Part shown: positions 23,209 through 34,630 of the stretch, one piece after another
Numbering within the stretch: position 1 is the first letter of the stretch
Layout: the number at the start of each line of letters is the position of its first letter
From: Actinomycetota bacterium
GTDB lineage: Bacteria > Actinomycetota > Acidimicrobiia > Acidimicrobiales > Ilumatobacteraceae
Length of the DNA: 64,000 nucleotides
Direction: 5' to 3'
NCBI GenBank assembly: GCA_016870775.1
Contig: VGAK01000003.1
Coordinates: 1-64,000, forward strand
The notes under the pieces: generated by a model
Seen by the model: only the letters and a program-made list of their open reading frames with translations
What the model was told of the DNA's origin: nothing
The model's database searches: none
Program-made: the position numbers and the translations under genes

Positions 23209-24681
23209 TCACAGACCGAGCTTGCCCGGATTGAGGATCCCGCGCGGGTCCAGTGCGCTCTTGAGCGCGCGGAGCACCCCGAGGGAGGTGCCGAGGGCCT
23301 CGGCCATGTAGCGGGCACGGTTGTGGCCGACACCGTGGTGGTGCGAGAGGTTCGCGCCCGCGGCGAGGGCCGCTCGTTGACCCGCGTCCCACATCGAGCG
23401 ATGGGTGTCGTCGAAGGCCTCGGGCGGGGGAGAGGCGGCGAAGGTGAAATAGAGGCATGCGCCGTCGATGTAGCTGTGCGAGAGGTGGCACGATGCCGAC
23501 CGAGCGTGGGGAACCGACAGCATCGCGGTCTTGACCTGCTCGTCGATCGCATCGAGACGCGACCACGGTGCGGTGACCTCCATGGTGTCGATGACGTATC
23601 CCTTGCGGGTGAGCGCCTGGAGACCGCTCGTGTCATTTCGGTGGTGCATCCACCGCTCGACGAGCCCGACGTCGGCCGTCACCGCACCGCATGCCGTGGC
23701 CGTGTCGTGCACGGTGGACATCGTGGCGTCGACGAGTGCCTCGGTGCCCTCGTCGAGGACGAGCAGCGTCGACACGGTGCCGTCGCCGCCGTGCGAGCGC
23801 TTGCTCTCCGTGCCGTCGTAGAGACGGAGCACCGCGGGGGTCGCGCCCGAGCGGATGATCCGGCGGCAGGCCTCGATGCCGGTCGGGAAGTCGGTGAACG
23901 AGTACGCACCGCGCCTCTCGACCTCGGGGAGCGGGTGCGCCCGCAGCCACGCACGCGTGATCACCGCGAGCGTGCCCTCGCTGCCGAGGAGGAGATGATC
24001 CAGGTCCGGGCCGACCGCCCCGGCCGGTGCACCGCCGGTGCGGATGACGGTGCCGTCGGCGAGCACGGCCTCGAGCCCGTGCACCATGTCCTCGATCTTT
24101 CCGTACCGGGTCGAGAACTGCCCCGCACCGCGGCAGGCGATCCATCCGCCGACCGTCGAGATGTCGAAGGACTGCGGGTAGTGACCGACGGTGAGACCGC
24201 GGGCGCGCACAGTTCGCTCCAGGTCGGGCCCGAAGGTGCCCGAGAGGACCTCGACGATCCCCGAGACCGTGTCGATGTCGCCGACCCCCTGCATCGCGCA
24301 CATGTCGAGGGCGACCCCACCGTGGGAGGGGATCGCCGCACCGCACACACCCGAGCGCCCCCCCGAGGCGGTGACCGGAATGCCACGCTCGTTGCAGAGC
24401 GCGAGGAGTCGGGAGACTTCTCCGGTGTCGCGCGGTCGGCAGACCACCGAGGGTCGCCGCGGGACCTGGTTGGCGAGAGCCCACGACATCGCGAGGGGCC
24501 ACCAATCGCGGGCGTGCTCGGCCGTGTCGGTGGGATCGAGCGAGGTCGCGCACACCCCCGAGATGAGTGCGATGTCGTCGGCGCCGAGAACGCCACCGGG
24601 CCAACGCTCGGTCGCAGCGGCCGGATCACCCCCGAACTCGATCGGTGCGGTGGCCTCAGTGTCGAATCGTTCGGTGGTCAT
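23209..24681 (-). CDS. FAD-linked oxidase, alkyl-dihydroxyacetonephosphate-synthase-like
   Basis: A 490-residue protein with a VAO-type FAD domain (RPSVVCRPRDTGEVSRLLALC, GGRSGVCGAA, DISTVGGWIACRGAGQFSTRYGKIEDMV) and a C-terminal cap with SCHLSHSYIDGACLYFTFA and LSHHHGVGHNR. The HHH motif and the preceding segment match alkylglycerone-phosphate synthase (AGPS), which makes the ether bond of ether lipids. Bacterial homologues include mycobacterial Rv2251, near glpD1 (from memory). Its place between a FGGY kinase and GlpD supports use of glycerol-phosphate-type substrates. Whether it is a synthase or a dehydrogenase is open. Confidence 0.83.
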   Translation of the reverse strand: MTTERFDTEATAPIEFGGDPAAATERWPGGVLGADDIALISGVCATSLDPTDTAEHARDWWPLAMSWALANQVPRRPSVVCRPRDTGEVSRLLALCNERGIPVTASGGRSGVCGAAIPSHGGVALDMCAMQGVGDIDTVSGIVEVLSGTFGPDLERTVRARGLTVGHYPQSFDISTVGGWIACRGAGQFSTRYGKIEDMVHGLEAVLADGTVIRTGGAPAGAVGPDLDHLLLGSEGTLAVITRAWLRAHPLPEVERRGAYSFTDFPTGIEACRRIIRSGATPAVLRLYDGTESKRSHGGDGTVSTLLVLDEGTEALVDATMSTVHDTATACGAVTADVGLVERWMHHRNDTSGLQALTRKGYVIDTMEVTAPWSRLDAIDEQVKTAMLSVPHARSASCHLSHSYIDGACLYFTFAASPPPEAFDDTHRSMWDAGQRAALAAGANLSHHHGVGHNRARYMAEALGTSLGVLRALKSALDPRGILNPGKLGL

Positions 24682-24710
24682 CGGTGCCTCCCGGCCGTCT
24701 CATCGTCGTC

Positions 24711-26369
24711 TCACCAGAGGTCCCGTTCCCCGACGAGTGCGGCGGTGTCCTCGTGGGTGCACTCTTCCACGAAATCGGCGAGGCTCGCGTCGCGCTGTTG
24801 CGTCGTCCAGCCGAGCAGCGGTGCGATCAGGTCGGCCACCGCCGGTGCGGCCGCGAGCGAGGCGCGCCGGTCGGCGAGCCGTGCGCGCGTGCGCCGGGTG
24901 AGGACGTCGTCAACCGACGTGGCCATCTCCGCGGTGACGGCGTGCACCGCCTCGGCGCGCACGTAGGGCAGTCCCGGCACGAGTGGCTCGGCGAGGGTCG
25001 GATCGGAGGTGATGAGCCGCGCCACGGCGGCTGAATCGGAGCCGTGGCGCGCATCGAGGTGGCGGTCGAGTTCGGTGCGCGGGGTCGCGCGCGAGCGGGC
25101 CCCGTGGAGAGCGAGCCGCTTGGTGCGCGACCTCGTGCGGACCCCGAGGCGCTCGCAGACCACGTCGACGGCGTCCTCGGCCATCTCCCTGTAGGTCGTC
25201 AACTTCCCTCCGGTGACGGTGACGACACCGTTCGACGAGACGCTCACCTTGTGCATCCGGCTCAGGTCGGCGGTGCGCGCGGACTTCTTGGAATTGTCCG
25301 TGGTCTTGACGAGCGGACGAAGCCCCGACCACACGCCGGTGATGTCGTCGCGCGTGACGCCGGTTGTGACGGAGGCGTTCAGCGCGGCGAGCACGTAGTC
25401 GATGTCGTCCCGCGTGCACTGCGGGTCCTCGATCGACCCGCCGTAGTCGGTGTCGGTCGTGCCGACGTAGGTGAACCGGAACGTGCCGTCACCGTTCGGG
25501 ATCCACGGAACCACGAAGAGGCTGCGCCGGTCGCGGGGGACCGGGATCACCACGGCGATGTCGTTTCGCACCTTGTCCCAGGGAACCGTGATGTGCACGC
25601 CCTTGGCGGGGCGGATGGTGTCGGGGTCTGCGCCCTCATCCATCGTGCGGACCTCGTCGGACCACACTCCCGCGGCGTTGATCACCGATCGCGCGCCGAC
25701 GGTGTGGCGCGCACCCGAGATGGTGTCGACCACGGTGACGCGGTGCTCGCTGCCCCATGCTGCGATCGACTCGATGCGCGCACGGTTCGCTATGTCGGCT
25801 CCGAGGTCGGCGGCGGTGCGCAGGACGGTGAGGCACAACCTCGCGTCGTCGGCCTCGGCATCGAAGTAGAGATACGCCGACGACAGTCGGTCGGCGTCCA
25901 TCGTGGGCAGGTGCGAGAAGGCACGCTTGGCCGACAGCCGGCGGTGGATGCGACCGATACGCCAACCGCCCGTGATGTCGTACATCCACATCGCAGAGCC
26001 GAGGGCGCGCGCGATCTTCTTCGACACGACCCCGTCCTTGGTGAGGATCGGGATCATGAAGGGGAGCACCCTCACGAGGTGCGGGGCGTTGCGCCGCAGG
26101 CGCTTGCGCTCACGGAGCGCCTGGTAGACGAGTTTGACGTCGCCCTGTTGGAGGTAGCGCAGTCCGCCGTGGATCAACTTGGACGACTTCGACGAGGTGC
26201 CGGAGGCGAAGTCGTCCTTCTCGAACAGCGCGACGCGCAGGCCCCGGCTGGCCGCGTCGAGGGCGACACCGGCACCGGTGATGCCCCCGCCCACCACCAC
26301 CACGTCGTAGACGGCGCCGTCCAGTCGCGCCATGACCGAGGGCCGGGAGAAACGATCTGGGGTCACCAT
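24711..26369 (-). CDS. glpD: Aerobic glycerol-3-phosphate dehydrogenase
   Basis: The protein has 552 residues from ATG 26369. FAD-binding N-terminus [23 protein letters not shown], then [25 protein letters not shown], the GlpD signature; later [17 protein letters not shown] and [18 protein letters not shown]. It oxidises glycerol-3-phosphate to DHAP and passes electrons to quinone at the membrane. The start is divergent from furA by about 100 bp, in a region carrying the FurA palindrome, so redox-linked control of glpD is possible. Confidence 0.93.
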   Translation of the reverse strand: MVTPDRFSRPSVMARLDGAVYDVVVVGGGITGAGVALDAASRGLRVALFEKDDFASGTSSKSSKLIHGGLRYLQQGDVKLVYQALRERKRLRRNAPHLVRVLPFMIPILTKDGVVSKKIARALGSAMWMYDITGGWRIGRIHRRLSAKRAFSHLPTMDADRLSSAYLYFDAEADDARLCLTVLRTAADLGADIANRARIESIAAWGSEHRVTVVDTISGARHTVGARSVINAAGVWSDEVRTMDEGADPDTIRPAKGVHITVPWDKVRNDIAVVIPVPRDRRSLFVVPWIPNGDGTFRFTYVGTTDTDYGGSIEDPQCTRDDIDYVLAALNASVTTGVTRDDITGVWSGLRPLVKTTDNSKKSARTADLSRMHKVSVSSNGVVTVTGGKLTTYREMAEDAVDVVCERLGVRTRSRTKRLALHGARSRATPRTELDRHLDARHGSDSAAVARLITSDPTLAEPLVPGLPYVRAEAVHAVTAEMATSVDDVLTRRTRARLADRRASLAAAPAVADLIAPLLGWTTQQRDASLADFVEECTHEDTAALVGERDLW

Positions 26370-26433
26370 CGCCCCGAGCCTAGGTATCGGCCCCCTGTGC
26401 GGTGGGGGAGAGAAACGATCGTCACATCCAGAC

Positions 26434-26465
26434 GATTTGGACAATGTCCAAATCGCGGCTAATTT
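26434..26465 (+). promoter_or_regulatory. FurA-type operator palindrome inside the furA promoter
   Basis: GATTTGGACA (26434-26443), one base, TGTCCAAATC (26445-26454): a perfect 10-bp inverted repeat. It overlaps a promoter reading TTGGAC (26437-26442), 17 bp, TAATTT (26460-26465). The predicted start of transcription falls at or next to the GTG start codon 26473, so the mRNA may be leaderless. Autorepression by FurA is well known in actinobacteria; the exact box here is inferred. Confidence 0.7.
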
Positions 26466-26472
26466 CTCGGTT

Positions 26473-29146
<2,674 letters not shown>

Positions 29147-29200
29147 GCGTCCCCGGCCGGCCCGTTGGCCCCGGGCGCTGGCCGGCCCCGCGATTCGGCA

Positions 29201-29232
29201 CGACCCGCCCCGGGTTCATCCGGGGCGGGTCG
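29201..29232 (+). terminator. Hairpin terminator after katG
   Basis: CGACCCGCCCCGG (29201-29213) pairs perfectly with CCGGGGCGGGTCG (29220-29232) around a 6-nt loop. There is no T tract, as is common in high-GC actinobacteria. It separates furA-katG from the WhiB gene. Confidence 0.7.
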
Positions 29233-29285
29233 CACCGTGTCTGGGCGCTGTCCCGGTGGCCGCGCTCCGTCGGTCCCGTCCCGAC

Positions 29286-29315
29286 TGGACAGCCGCGAGG
29301 GGCGACCCGTACGAT
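29286..29315 (+). promoter_or_regulatory. Possible promoter of the WhiB gene
   Basis: TGGACA (29286-29291), 18 bp, TACGAT (29310-29315), about 64 bp before the WhiB start. The match is by eye and moderate; the region 29233-29378 otherwise shows no gene. Confidence 0.3.
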
Positions 29316-29378
29316 CCGCAGCGAGGGGGGTCGAGTGCGCTCGGAGTGGGGGCTCCGGATGCGTTGCTCGGCGGGGCT

Positions 29379-29618
29379 ATGGCCAGAGTCGATCTCGCGT
29401 GGCGGCACAAGGGGGCCTGCAACGGCCTCGATCCGACCGTGTTCTTTCCCGACAGTGAGGAGGACTCCGCCGAGGCCAAGGCGATCTGCGCCGAATGCCC
29501 CGTGCGGGTCACGTGCCTCGAGCACGCACTGATGAGTCGCGAACGCGACGGTATCTGGGGCGGCACCACGGAGAAGGAGCGCCGACGCATCCTGCGTCAC
29601 CGGGGCAAATCGGCCTGA
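29379..29618 (+). CDS. WhiB-family iron-sulfur transcriptional regulator
   Basis: A 79-residue protein starting MARVDLAWRHKGACNGLD. Four cysteines bind a [4Fe-4S] cluster: Cys in GACNG, then CAECPVRVTC with spacing CxxC-x5-C. The G-I-W-G-G turn follows, then a basic C-terminus KERRRILRHRG for DNA or sigma-factor contact. WhiB proteins sense redox or nitric oxide and bind the housekeeping sigma factor; they occur only in Actinobacteria and their phages. The small size suggests a WhiB1/WhiB2-like protein, but the paralogue is not decided. Confidence 0.95.
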   Translation: MARVDLAWRHKGACNGLDPTVFFPDSEEDSAEAKAICAECPVRVTCLEHALMSRERDGIWGGTTEKERRRILRHRGKSA

Positions 29619-29700
29619 CCGCCCCCATCACCGGGTGTGCCCGCGCCGCACGCACGGATTTGTTTCGCCGTCGATGCGACCCGACGGGGATACTTGGTCG

Positions 29701-30771
29701 ATGACGAGGAACACGACCACAGAGTTCGAGGGGTGGCCATCGCTGCTCGCGCGACTCCTCGCCGGTCGTGACCTCACCGCGGCCCAGGCCGAGGCGGCGA
29801 CCACCGAGATCCTCACGGGCGCTGCGACCGCCTCGCAGATGTCGGCGTTCCTCGTCGCATTGCGCGCCAAGGGCGAGACGTCCGAGGAACTCGGCGGCAT
29901 GCTCCGTGCGGTGCGCTCGGCGGGCACCAAGGTGGCGCTCGGGGCGTCACTGGCCGCGCGGGCGATCGATATCGTCGGCACGGGTGGTGACACGTCGAAT
30001 TCCGTGAACGTGTCGACCATGGCCGCGCTCGTCACTGCGGGTGCGGGGGTGCCGGTGTGCAAGCACGGCAACAGGGCCGCCTCGTCGAAGTGCGGATCGG
30101 CGGACCTCCTGGAGGCCGCGGGACTGGCCATCGAGTTGGATGCCGAGGGCGTCGAGGCGACCATCGCGTCGTCGGGATTCGGCTTCTGCCTGGCGCCGCG
30201 TTTCCACCCCGCGTTCCGCCACGCCGGGCCCTCGCGACGCGAGATCGGCGTGCCGACCGCATTCAACCTGCTCGGGCCGATGGCAAACCCCGCACCGATC
30301 ACACGGATGCTCGTCGGGGTCGCGATGCCCGAGAAGATGGACACCATGGCCGCGGCCCTCGGGTCGCGCGGCATCGAGACCGCATGGGTGGTCCACGGCC
30401 ACGGAGGGCTCGACGAGCTCGCGGTGAGCGGGCCGAACAGGGTGTGCGAGTTGCGAGGCGGTGTGGTGTCGCGGTTCGAGATCGATGCGCGCACCCACGG
30501 CATCGCACCCTCGCGACCCGGGGACGTGCTCGGGGGATCACCCGAGGACAACCTCGTCGCGTTGAGGTCGCTCGTCGACGGCGCCAGGGGGCCGGTGCGC
30601 GACATTGTCGTGTTCAACGCCGGGTGCGCCCTGCACATCGCGGGTCTGGCCCCTGGCATCGACGAGGGGATCGAGCGCGCCGCCGCATCGATCGACTCGG
30701 GAGCCGCGGCGGGTGTGCTCGCGGCGGCAGTGGCCGAGAGTCGGCGCCAGGCCGAACGGATGGGGCAGTGA
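29701..30771 (+). CDS. trpD: Anthranilate phosphoribosyltransferase
   Basis: A 356-residue enzyme of tryptophan synthesis that joins anthranilate to PRPP. The PRPP-binding IVGTGGDTSNSVNVSTMAA, KHGNRAASSKCGSADLLEAAG and the anthranilate-site FCLAPRFHPAFRH are all present, then PTAFNLLGPMANPA. ATG 29701 gives the usual length; a frame extension to 29635 is not needed. It lies alone among trp genes; the next gene is homoserine-kinase-like and starts 4 bp after its stop. Confidence 0.95.
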   Translation: MTRNTTTEFEGWPSLLARLLAGRDLTAAQAEAATTEILTGAATASQMSAFLVALRAKGETSEELGGMLRAVRSAGTKVALGASLAARAIDIVGTGGDTSNSVNVSTMAALVTAGAGVPVCKHGNRAASSKCGSADLLEAAGLAIELDAEGVEATIASSGFGFCLAPRFHPAFRHAGPSRREIGVPTAFNLLGPMANPAPITRMLVGVAMPEKMDTMAAALGSRGIETAWVVHGHGGLDELAVSGPNRVCELRGGVVSRFEIDARTHGIAPSRPGDVLGGSPEDNLVALRSLVDGARGPVRDIVVFNAGCALHIAGLAPGIDEGIERAAASIDSGAAAGVLAAAVAESRRQAERMGQ

Positions 30772-30775
30772 CGCC

Positions 30776-31597
30776 GTGGCGGTGAGGGTTCCGGCGACCT
30801 CGGCCAACATGGGCCCGGGCTTCGATGCCCTCGGCGTCGCGCTCACCCTGCACGCCGATGTTGGTCTCGTGGGCGTCGATGGCGCACCCGCGGATGCGCG
30901 GGAGGCCGAGGACTCGCACCCCGCCCAGGTCGCGTTCGTGCGCGCCGGGGGGTCGGGCCGTGTGTGGGTGCGCAGTGAGATTCCGATCGGGCGCGGACTC
31001 GGGTTCTCGGGAGCCGTGCGCATCGGGGGTGCGCTCGTCGCCGAGCAGCAACAGAACGGATCGTTCGTGCATCGCTCGCCGGCCGCGCTCGCGTTGTGCA
31101 CCGAACTGGAGGGTCACGCCGACAACGTCGGGCCGGCGCTGTGCGGTGGTGTGGTGGTGACGGCGGACGGTCGTGTCGTGTCGATCCCAGTCGCGATGCG
31201 CCCCGCGTTCGTGGCATGGATTCCGGGCACCACGACCTCGACGAGCGAGTCGCGCCGCCGGATCGGGCCCGAGGTGACCCTCGAGGCCGCCGTGTTCAAC
31301 ATCGCGCGCACCGCGATGTTGGTGGCGGCACTGGCCACCGGCGACACCGCCGCCCTGCGGGAAGCGACTCGTGATGCCATCCACCAGGACATCAGGTTCG
31401 CGGCCGCGCCGGGGAGCCTCGCAGCCTTCGAGGCCGGACTCGCCGCAGGGGCGTGGTGCGGGTGGCTCTCGGGGTCCGGACCGACGGTGACCTTCATGTG
31501 CGCCCCCGACGAGGCGGACGAGTTCGCCGCGCGACTGCCCGCCGACGGGCACACCAAGGTCCTCGGAATCGACGGCGAGGGCGCCCGAACCCTGTGA
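30776..31597 (+). CDS. thrB: GHMP kinase, homoserine-kinase-like
   Basis: A 273-residue protein beginning VAVRVPATSANMGPGFDALGVAL, a clear homoserine kinase start. The ATP-binding motif usually reading GLGSSAA is GLGFSGAVRIGG here, so the usual second Ser is changed. Other features are ELEGHADNVGPALCGGVVV and WLSGSGPTVTFMC, as in ThrB. The enzyme phosphorylates homoserine for threonine synthesis; its changed P-loop raises some doubt about substrate or mechanism. GTG 30776 is 4 bp past trpD, likely co-transcribed. Confidence 0.8.
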   Translation: MAVRVPATSANMGPGFDALGVALTLHADVGLVGVDGAPADAREAEDSHPAQVAFVRAGGSGRVWVRSEIPIGRGLGFSGAVRIGGALVAEQQQNGSFVHRSPAALALCTELEGHADNVGPALCGGVVVTADGRVVSIPVAMRPAFVAWIPGTTTSTSESRRRIGPEVTLEAAVFNIARTAMLVAALATGDTAALREATRDAIHQDIRFAAAPGSLAAFEAGLAAGAWCGWLSGSGPTVTFMCAPDEADEFAARLPADGHTKVLGIDGEGARTL

Positions 31598-31620
31598 CAC
31601 CCCCCCGTCAGTGTGGTGGT

Positions 31621-31830
31621 GTGCAACACGACGCCGAACCCATCCTCGTCATCTCCTGCGACACCTGCGTGATGGCGGCCACCGAGGCCTGCAACGACTG
31701 CATGATGAGCGTTCTGTGCGATCCGGTCGAGGAGGGGGCCGTGGTGCTCAGCCTCGCCGAGCTGCGCGACATCCGGCTCCTCGCAAAGGCGGGACTGGTG
31801 CCTACGCTTCGGCACCGTGCCGTCGGCTGA
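31621..31830 (+). CDS. Small Cys-rich protein, 69 aa
   Basis: A 69-residue protein with five Cys in its first half: SCDTC near 12-16, EACNDC near 24-28 and LCD at 34, then an Ala/Leu-rich helix LRDIRLLAKAGLVPTLRH. The spacing suggests a small metal-binding (zinc or Fe-S) fold. I have seen similar uncharacterised proteins in actinobacteria but cannot name the family. Its 3' end overlaps the queG start by 14 bp, so a link with tRNA modification is a reasonable guess. Confidence 0.7.
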   Translation: MQHDAEPILVISCDTCVMAATEACNDCMMSVLCDPVEEGAVVLSLAELRDIRLLAKAGLVPTLRHRAVG

Positions 31831-32992
31831 GCGACTCCCCGGGAACAGAGCCCCGAAGAACCCCAAAACGGTCGCTCCCAGCGCCCCCGGGGGCAGTGCG
31901 TATCGCGACGAAGTGCTCAAGTGGTGCGCCGAGGCCGGGCTCGATGCCGCCGGCGTCGCACCCGCGATTCCCCTCGAGAGGGCCCGTGCCCAAATCGAGT
32001 CGCGGATCGAGCACGATCTGGTGAACGGCATGAAGTTCACGTTCTGGCGTCCGGAGCGCTCGGTGCGGCCCGATCTCCTTGTGGAGGGTGCGCGCTCGAT
32101 CGTGGTGGGTGCCCGCAGCTACGCGCACTCAGACCCGCCAGTCGAGATAGACGGACCGGTGGCGCGACTCGCGCGGTACGCGTGGATCGACCACTACGGC
32201 GACCTCAAGCGGAGCCTCACCGAGGTCGCGGCGCAACTGCGTCGCGACGGGCATCGTGCGACGGTGTTCGCCGACGACAACTCCGTCGTCGACAGGGAAG
32301 TCGCCCATCTCGCCGGATTGGGCTGGTACGGGAAGAACGCGAACATCCTCGTGCCGACCAAGGGGAGCATGCACGTGCTCGGGTGCCTGGTCACGACCGC
32401 GGACCTGCCGGCCCTGCCCGTGGTCGAGGACGGCTGCGGGGCGTGTTCACGGTGCATCCCGGCGTGCCCGACCGGCGCCATCGTCGGCCCCGGGGTGATC
32501 GATGCGAACCGGTGCCTCTCGTGGCTGTTGCAAAAGCCGGGCGTGTTCGCCCCGGACCATCGTGTGGCGCTCGGTGATCGCATCTACGGCTGCGACGACT
32601 GCCAGACGGCGTGCCCGGTGAACAAGCGCGAGACCTTGCGCGAGCCACCGCCGGGTGCGCGTGCCGGGATCGACGTGCTCGCCCTCCTTTCTGCCGACGA
32701 CCGCGCGCTCGCCGAGGTGAGCGACACATGGTGGGTGCACGACAGGGACATGACCTGGGTGCGCCGCAATCTCCTGCTCGTGCTCGGCAACACCGCAGAC
32801 CCCGCCGACCGGCGCGTCGCCTCGGTGCTCACCGCGCACCTGGCCCATGAGAAATCCGTCGTGCGCGCGCACGCGGTGTGGGCGGCCGCACGGCTCGGAC
32901 TCGATGAGTTGATCGAGCCGTTGCGCAGCGACACGGCCCCGGATGTCTCCGCCGAGTTCGCTCGTCTGCCAGCCTTGCGTCACGACCTGTGA
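31817..32992 (+). CDS. queG: Epoxyqueuosine reductase
   Basis: A 391-residue cobalamin and Fe-S enzyme that reduces epoxyqueuosine to queuosine in tRNA. The N-terminal domain carries the cobalamin-binding region and FADDNSVVDREVAHLAGLGWYGKNANIL. Two ferredoxin-type clusters follow: CGACSRCIPACPTGAI and YGCDDCQTACPV. A HEAT-like helical C-terminus (HLAHEKSVVRAHAVWAAARLG) completes it, as in full-length QueG. The GTG start overlaps the Cys-rich gene. No other queuosine genes are in the window. Confidence 0.93.
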   Translation: MPSAERLPGNRAPKNPKTVAPSAPGGSAYRDEVLKWCAEAGLDAAGVAPAIPLERARAQIESRIEHDLVNGMKFTFWRPERSVRPDLLVEGARSIVVGARSYAHSDPPVEIDGPVARLARYAWIDHYGDLKRSLTEVAAQLRRDGHRATVFADDNSVVDREVAHLAGLGWYGKNANILVPTKGSMHVLGCLVTTADLPALPVVEDGCGACSRCIPACPTGAIVGPGVIDANRCLSWLLQKPGVFAPDHRVALGDRIYGCDDCQTACPVNKRETLREPPPGARAGIDVLALLSADDRALAEVSDTWWVHDRDMTWVRRNLLLVLGNTADPADRRVASVLTAHLAHEKSVVRAHAVWAAARLGLDELIEPLRSDTAPDVSAEFARLPALRHDL

Positions 32993-33002
32993 GGAACCCC
33001 CC

Positions 33003-34118
33003 GTGAAGCATGTCCTCGTGACGAATGATTTCCCGCCCAAGATCGGCGGCATCCAGAGCCTGCTGTGGGAGTGGTGGCGGCGACTCCCGCCGGAGTCGTT
33101 CGCCGTGCTGACGACTCCCCATGCCGGCGCAGCCGACTTCGACGCGACCCAGTCCTACCGCATCGAGCGCACGCGCGAGCCGGTGCTGCTGCCGCATCCC
33201 TGGATGGTGTCGCGCGTGAACACGCTCGCATCCGAGTTCGGTGCCGACTTCGTGGTGCTCGACCCCGCACTCCCGCTCGGGCTCATCGGGTCCGCGCTCC
33301 GTCTTCCCTACATGGTCGTGCTCCACGGTGCCGAGGTCACGGTGCCGGGTCGCCTCCCGTTGTCGCGTCAGGTGCTCGGGCGCGTGCTGCGCGGCGCACG
33401 GCACGTCATCGCCGCCGGTGGATACCCCGCCCGCGAGGGCGAGCACGCCGCGGGTCGGGCCCTACCCGTGACGGTGGTGCCGCCCGGGGTCGACACCGAC
33501 CGCTTCGTTCCCCTCGACGCTGGCGCCCGCGGGGCGGCCCGACGCAAGTTCGGCATCGCAGACGATGCCGAGGTGGTGTTGGGAGTGAGTCGTCTGGTGC
33601 CGCGCAAGGGCTTCGACACGGTCATCCGGGCGGCCGCGATCCTGGCACCGCACCGGCCCCGGTTGCGCGTGGTCATCGGCAGCACCGGTCGCGACGAACC
33701 CAGGCTCCGGGCGCTCGCGCGAACGACCGGTGCCCCGGTCGACTTCCTCGGTCGGATCGCCCACGACGACCTGCCGGGCCTCTACGGGTGCGCCGATGTG
33801 TTCGCGATGATGTGTCGCAATCGTTGGGGAGGACTCGAGCAGGAGGGGTTCGGCATTGTCTTCGTCGAGGCGGCCTCGTGCGGCGTTCCCCAGATCGCCG
33901 GTGACAGCGGCGGATCAGCCGAGGCCGTCGAGGACGGGGTGACGGGTCAGGTGATGGGGGACCCCAACGATGCCTCCGCGCTCGCCGCCCGCCTCGCGTC
34001 TCTCCTCGACGATGATGCCCGCCGTGCCGCCATGGGCCGGGCCGCGCGCAGTCGCGCCGTCGCAGAGTTCGACTACGGGGTGCTCGCGGCGCGTCTCGGG
34101 GCGACACTGGGGGTGTGA
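33003..34118 (+). CDS. Glycosyltransferase family 4, PimB-like mannosyltransferase
   Basis: A 371-residue GT-B enzyme from GTG 33003 behind GAGGA (32991-32995). Start VKHVLVTNDFPPKIGGIQSLLWE, VVPPGVDTDRFVPLD, LGVSRLVPRKGFDTVI and the C-terminal EQEGFGIVFVEAASCGVPQIAG are very close in pattern to mycobacterial PimB', which adds the second mannose to phosphatidylinositol mannoside. Downstream neighbours (membrane protein, SRPBCC protein, ROK kinase) resemble actinobacterial pimB' neighbourhoods. Acceptor identity is inferred. GDP-mannose is the likely donor. Confidence 0.82.
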   Translation: MKHVLVTNDFPPKIGGIQSLLWEWWRRLPPESFAVLTTPHAGAADFDATQSYRIERTREPVLLPHPWMVSRVNTLASEFGADFVVLDPALPLGLIGSALRLPYMVVLHGAEVTVPGRLPLSRQVLGRVLRGARHVIAAGGYPAREGEHAAGRALPVTVVPPGVDTDRFVPLDAGARGAARRKFGIADDAEVVLGVSRLVPRKGFDTVIRAAAILAPHRPRLRVVIGSTGRDEPRLRALARTTGAPVDFLGRIAHDDLPGLYGCADVFAMMCRNRWGGLEQEGFGIVFVEAASCGVPQIAGDSGGSAEAVEDGVTGQVMGDPNDASALAARLASLLDDDARRAAMGRAARSRAVAEFDYGVLAARLGATLGV

Positions 34119-34630
34119 TGCCCGCGAACGAGACGAACCCCGGCGCCGGGGGTGCGATCGTGGTCGTCGATGCCCTGCTCACGGCGGCGTTCGTGGCGAG
34201 TGCGGTGATCAGCGCCGTTGTCTTCGACCAGCCGTGGAAGGCGGTGGCGGTGACGGTGGCGGTCTCGTGCTTCGCCGTGGGCGTGGTGGCGTTCCTGTGG
34301 GGGTACTTCGCGGCCGTGCAGCGCAGTCGCCGCGACGACATCGCAGTCGCCGCGCTCTACTTCCTCGTCGACGGTGTCGCGCCGCGGTCGGTCGCACGCA
34401 CGATGAATGGACTCCTCGCGGTCCAGGTCACGGTGGGCCTCGTCACGGCGATTGTTCGCAGTTCCACCGACGGCGAGCCCGGCAGCACTCTCGCGTTCGG
34501 GATCCTGGTGCCGATGCTCGGTCTCGGGTCCAACGGTCTGTGGGGCGCGCTTCACGGAACGTTCCGGCCCCGCGCCACAGAGGTTCACGGTGGGGACCCC
34601 CCGAGAAGGCAAGATGGGAGCCATGACTGA
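34118..34630 (+). CDS. Membrane protein of unknown function, 170 aa
   Basis: A 170-residue protein with four likely membrane segments (VVVDALLTAAFVASAVISAVVF, AVAVTVAVSCFAVGVVAFLWGY, LLAVQVTVGLVTAIV, GILVPMLGLGSNGLWGAL). The ATG at 34118 overlaps the glycosyltransferase stop, and the 3' end overlaps the SRPBCC start. No family is recognised. Conserved company with PimB-like and SRPBCC genes suggests a role at the membrane in lipoglycan or envelope metabolism (inference). Confidence 0.75.
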   Translation: MPANETNPGAGGAIVVVDALLTAAFVASAVISAVVFDQPWKAVAVTVAVSCFAVGVVAFLWGYFAAVQRSRRDDIAVAALYFLVDGVAPRSVARTMNGLLAVQVTVGLVTAIVRSSTDGEPGSTLAFGILVPMLGLGSNGLWGALHGTFRPRATEVHGGDPPRRQDGSHD

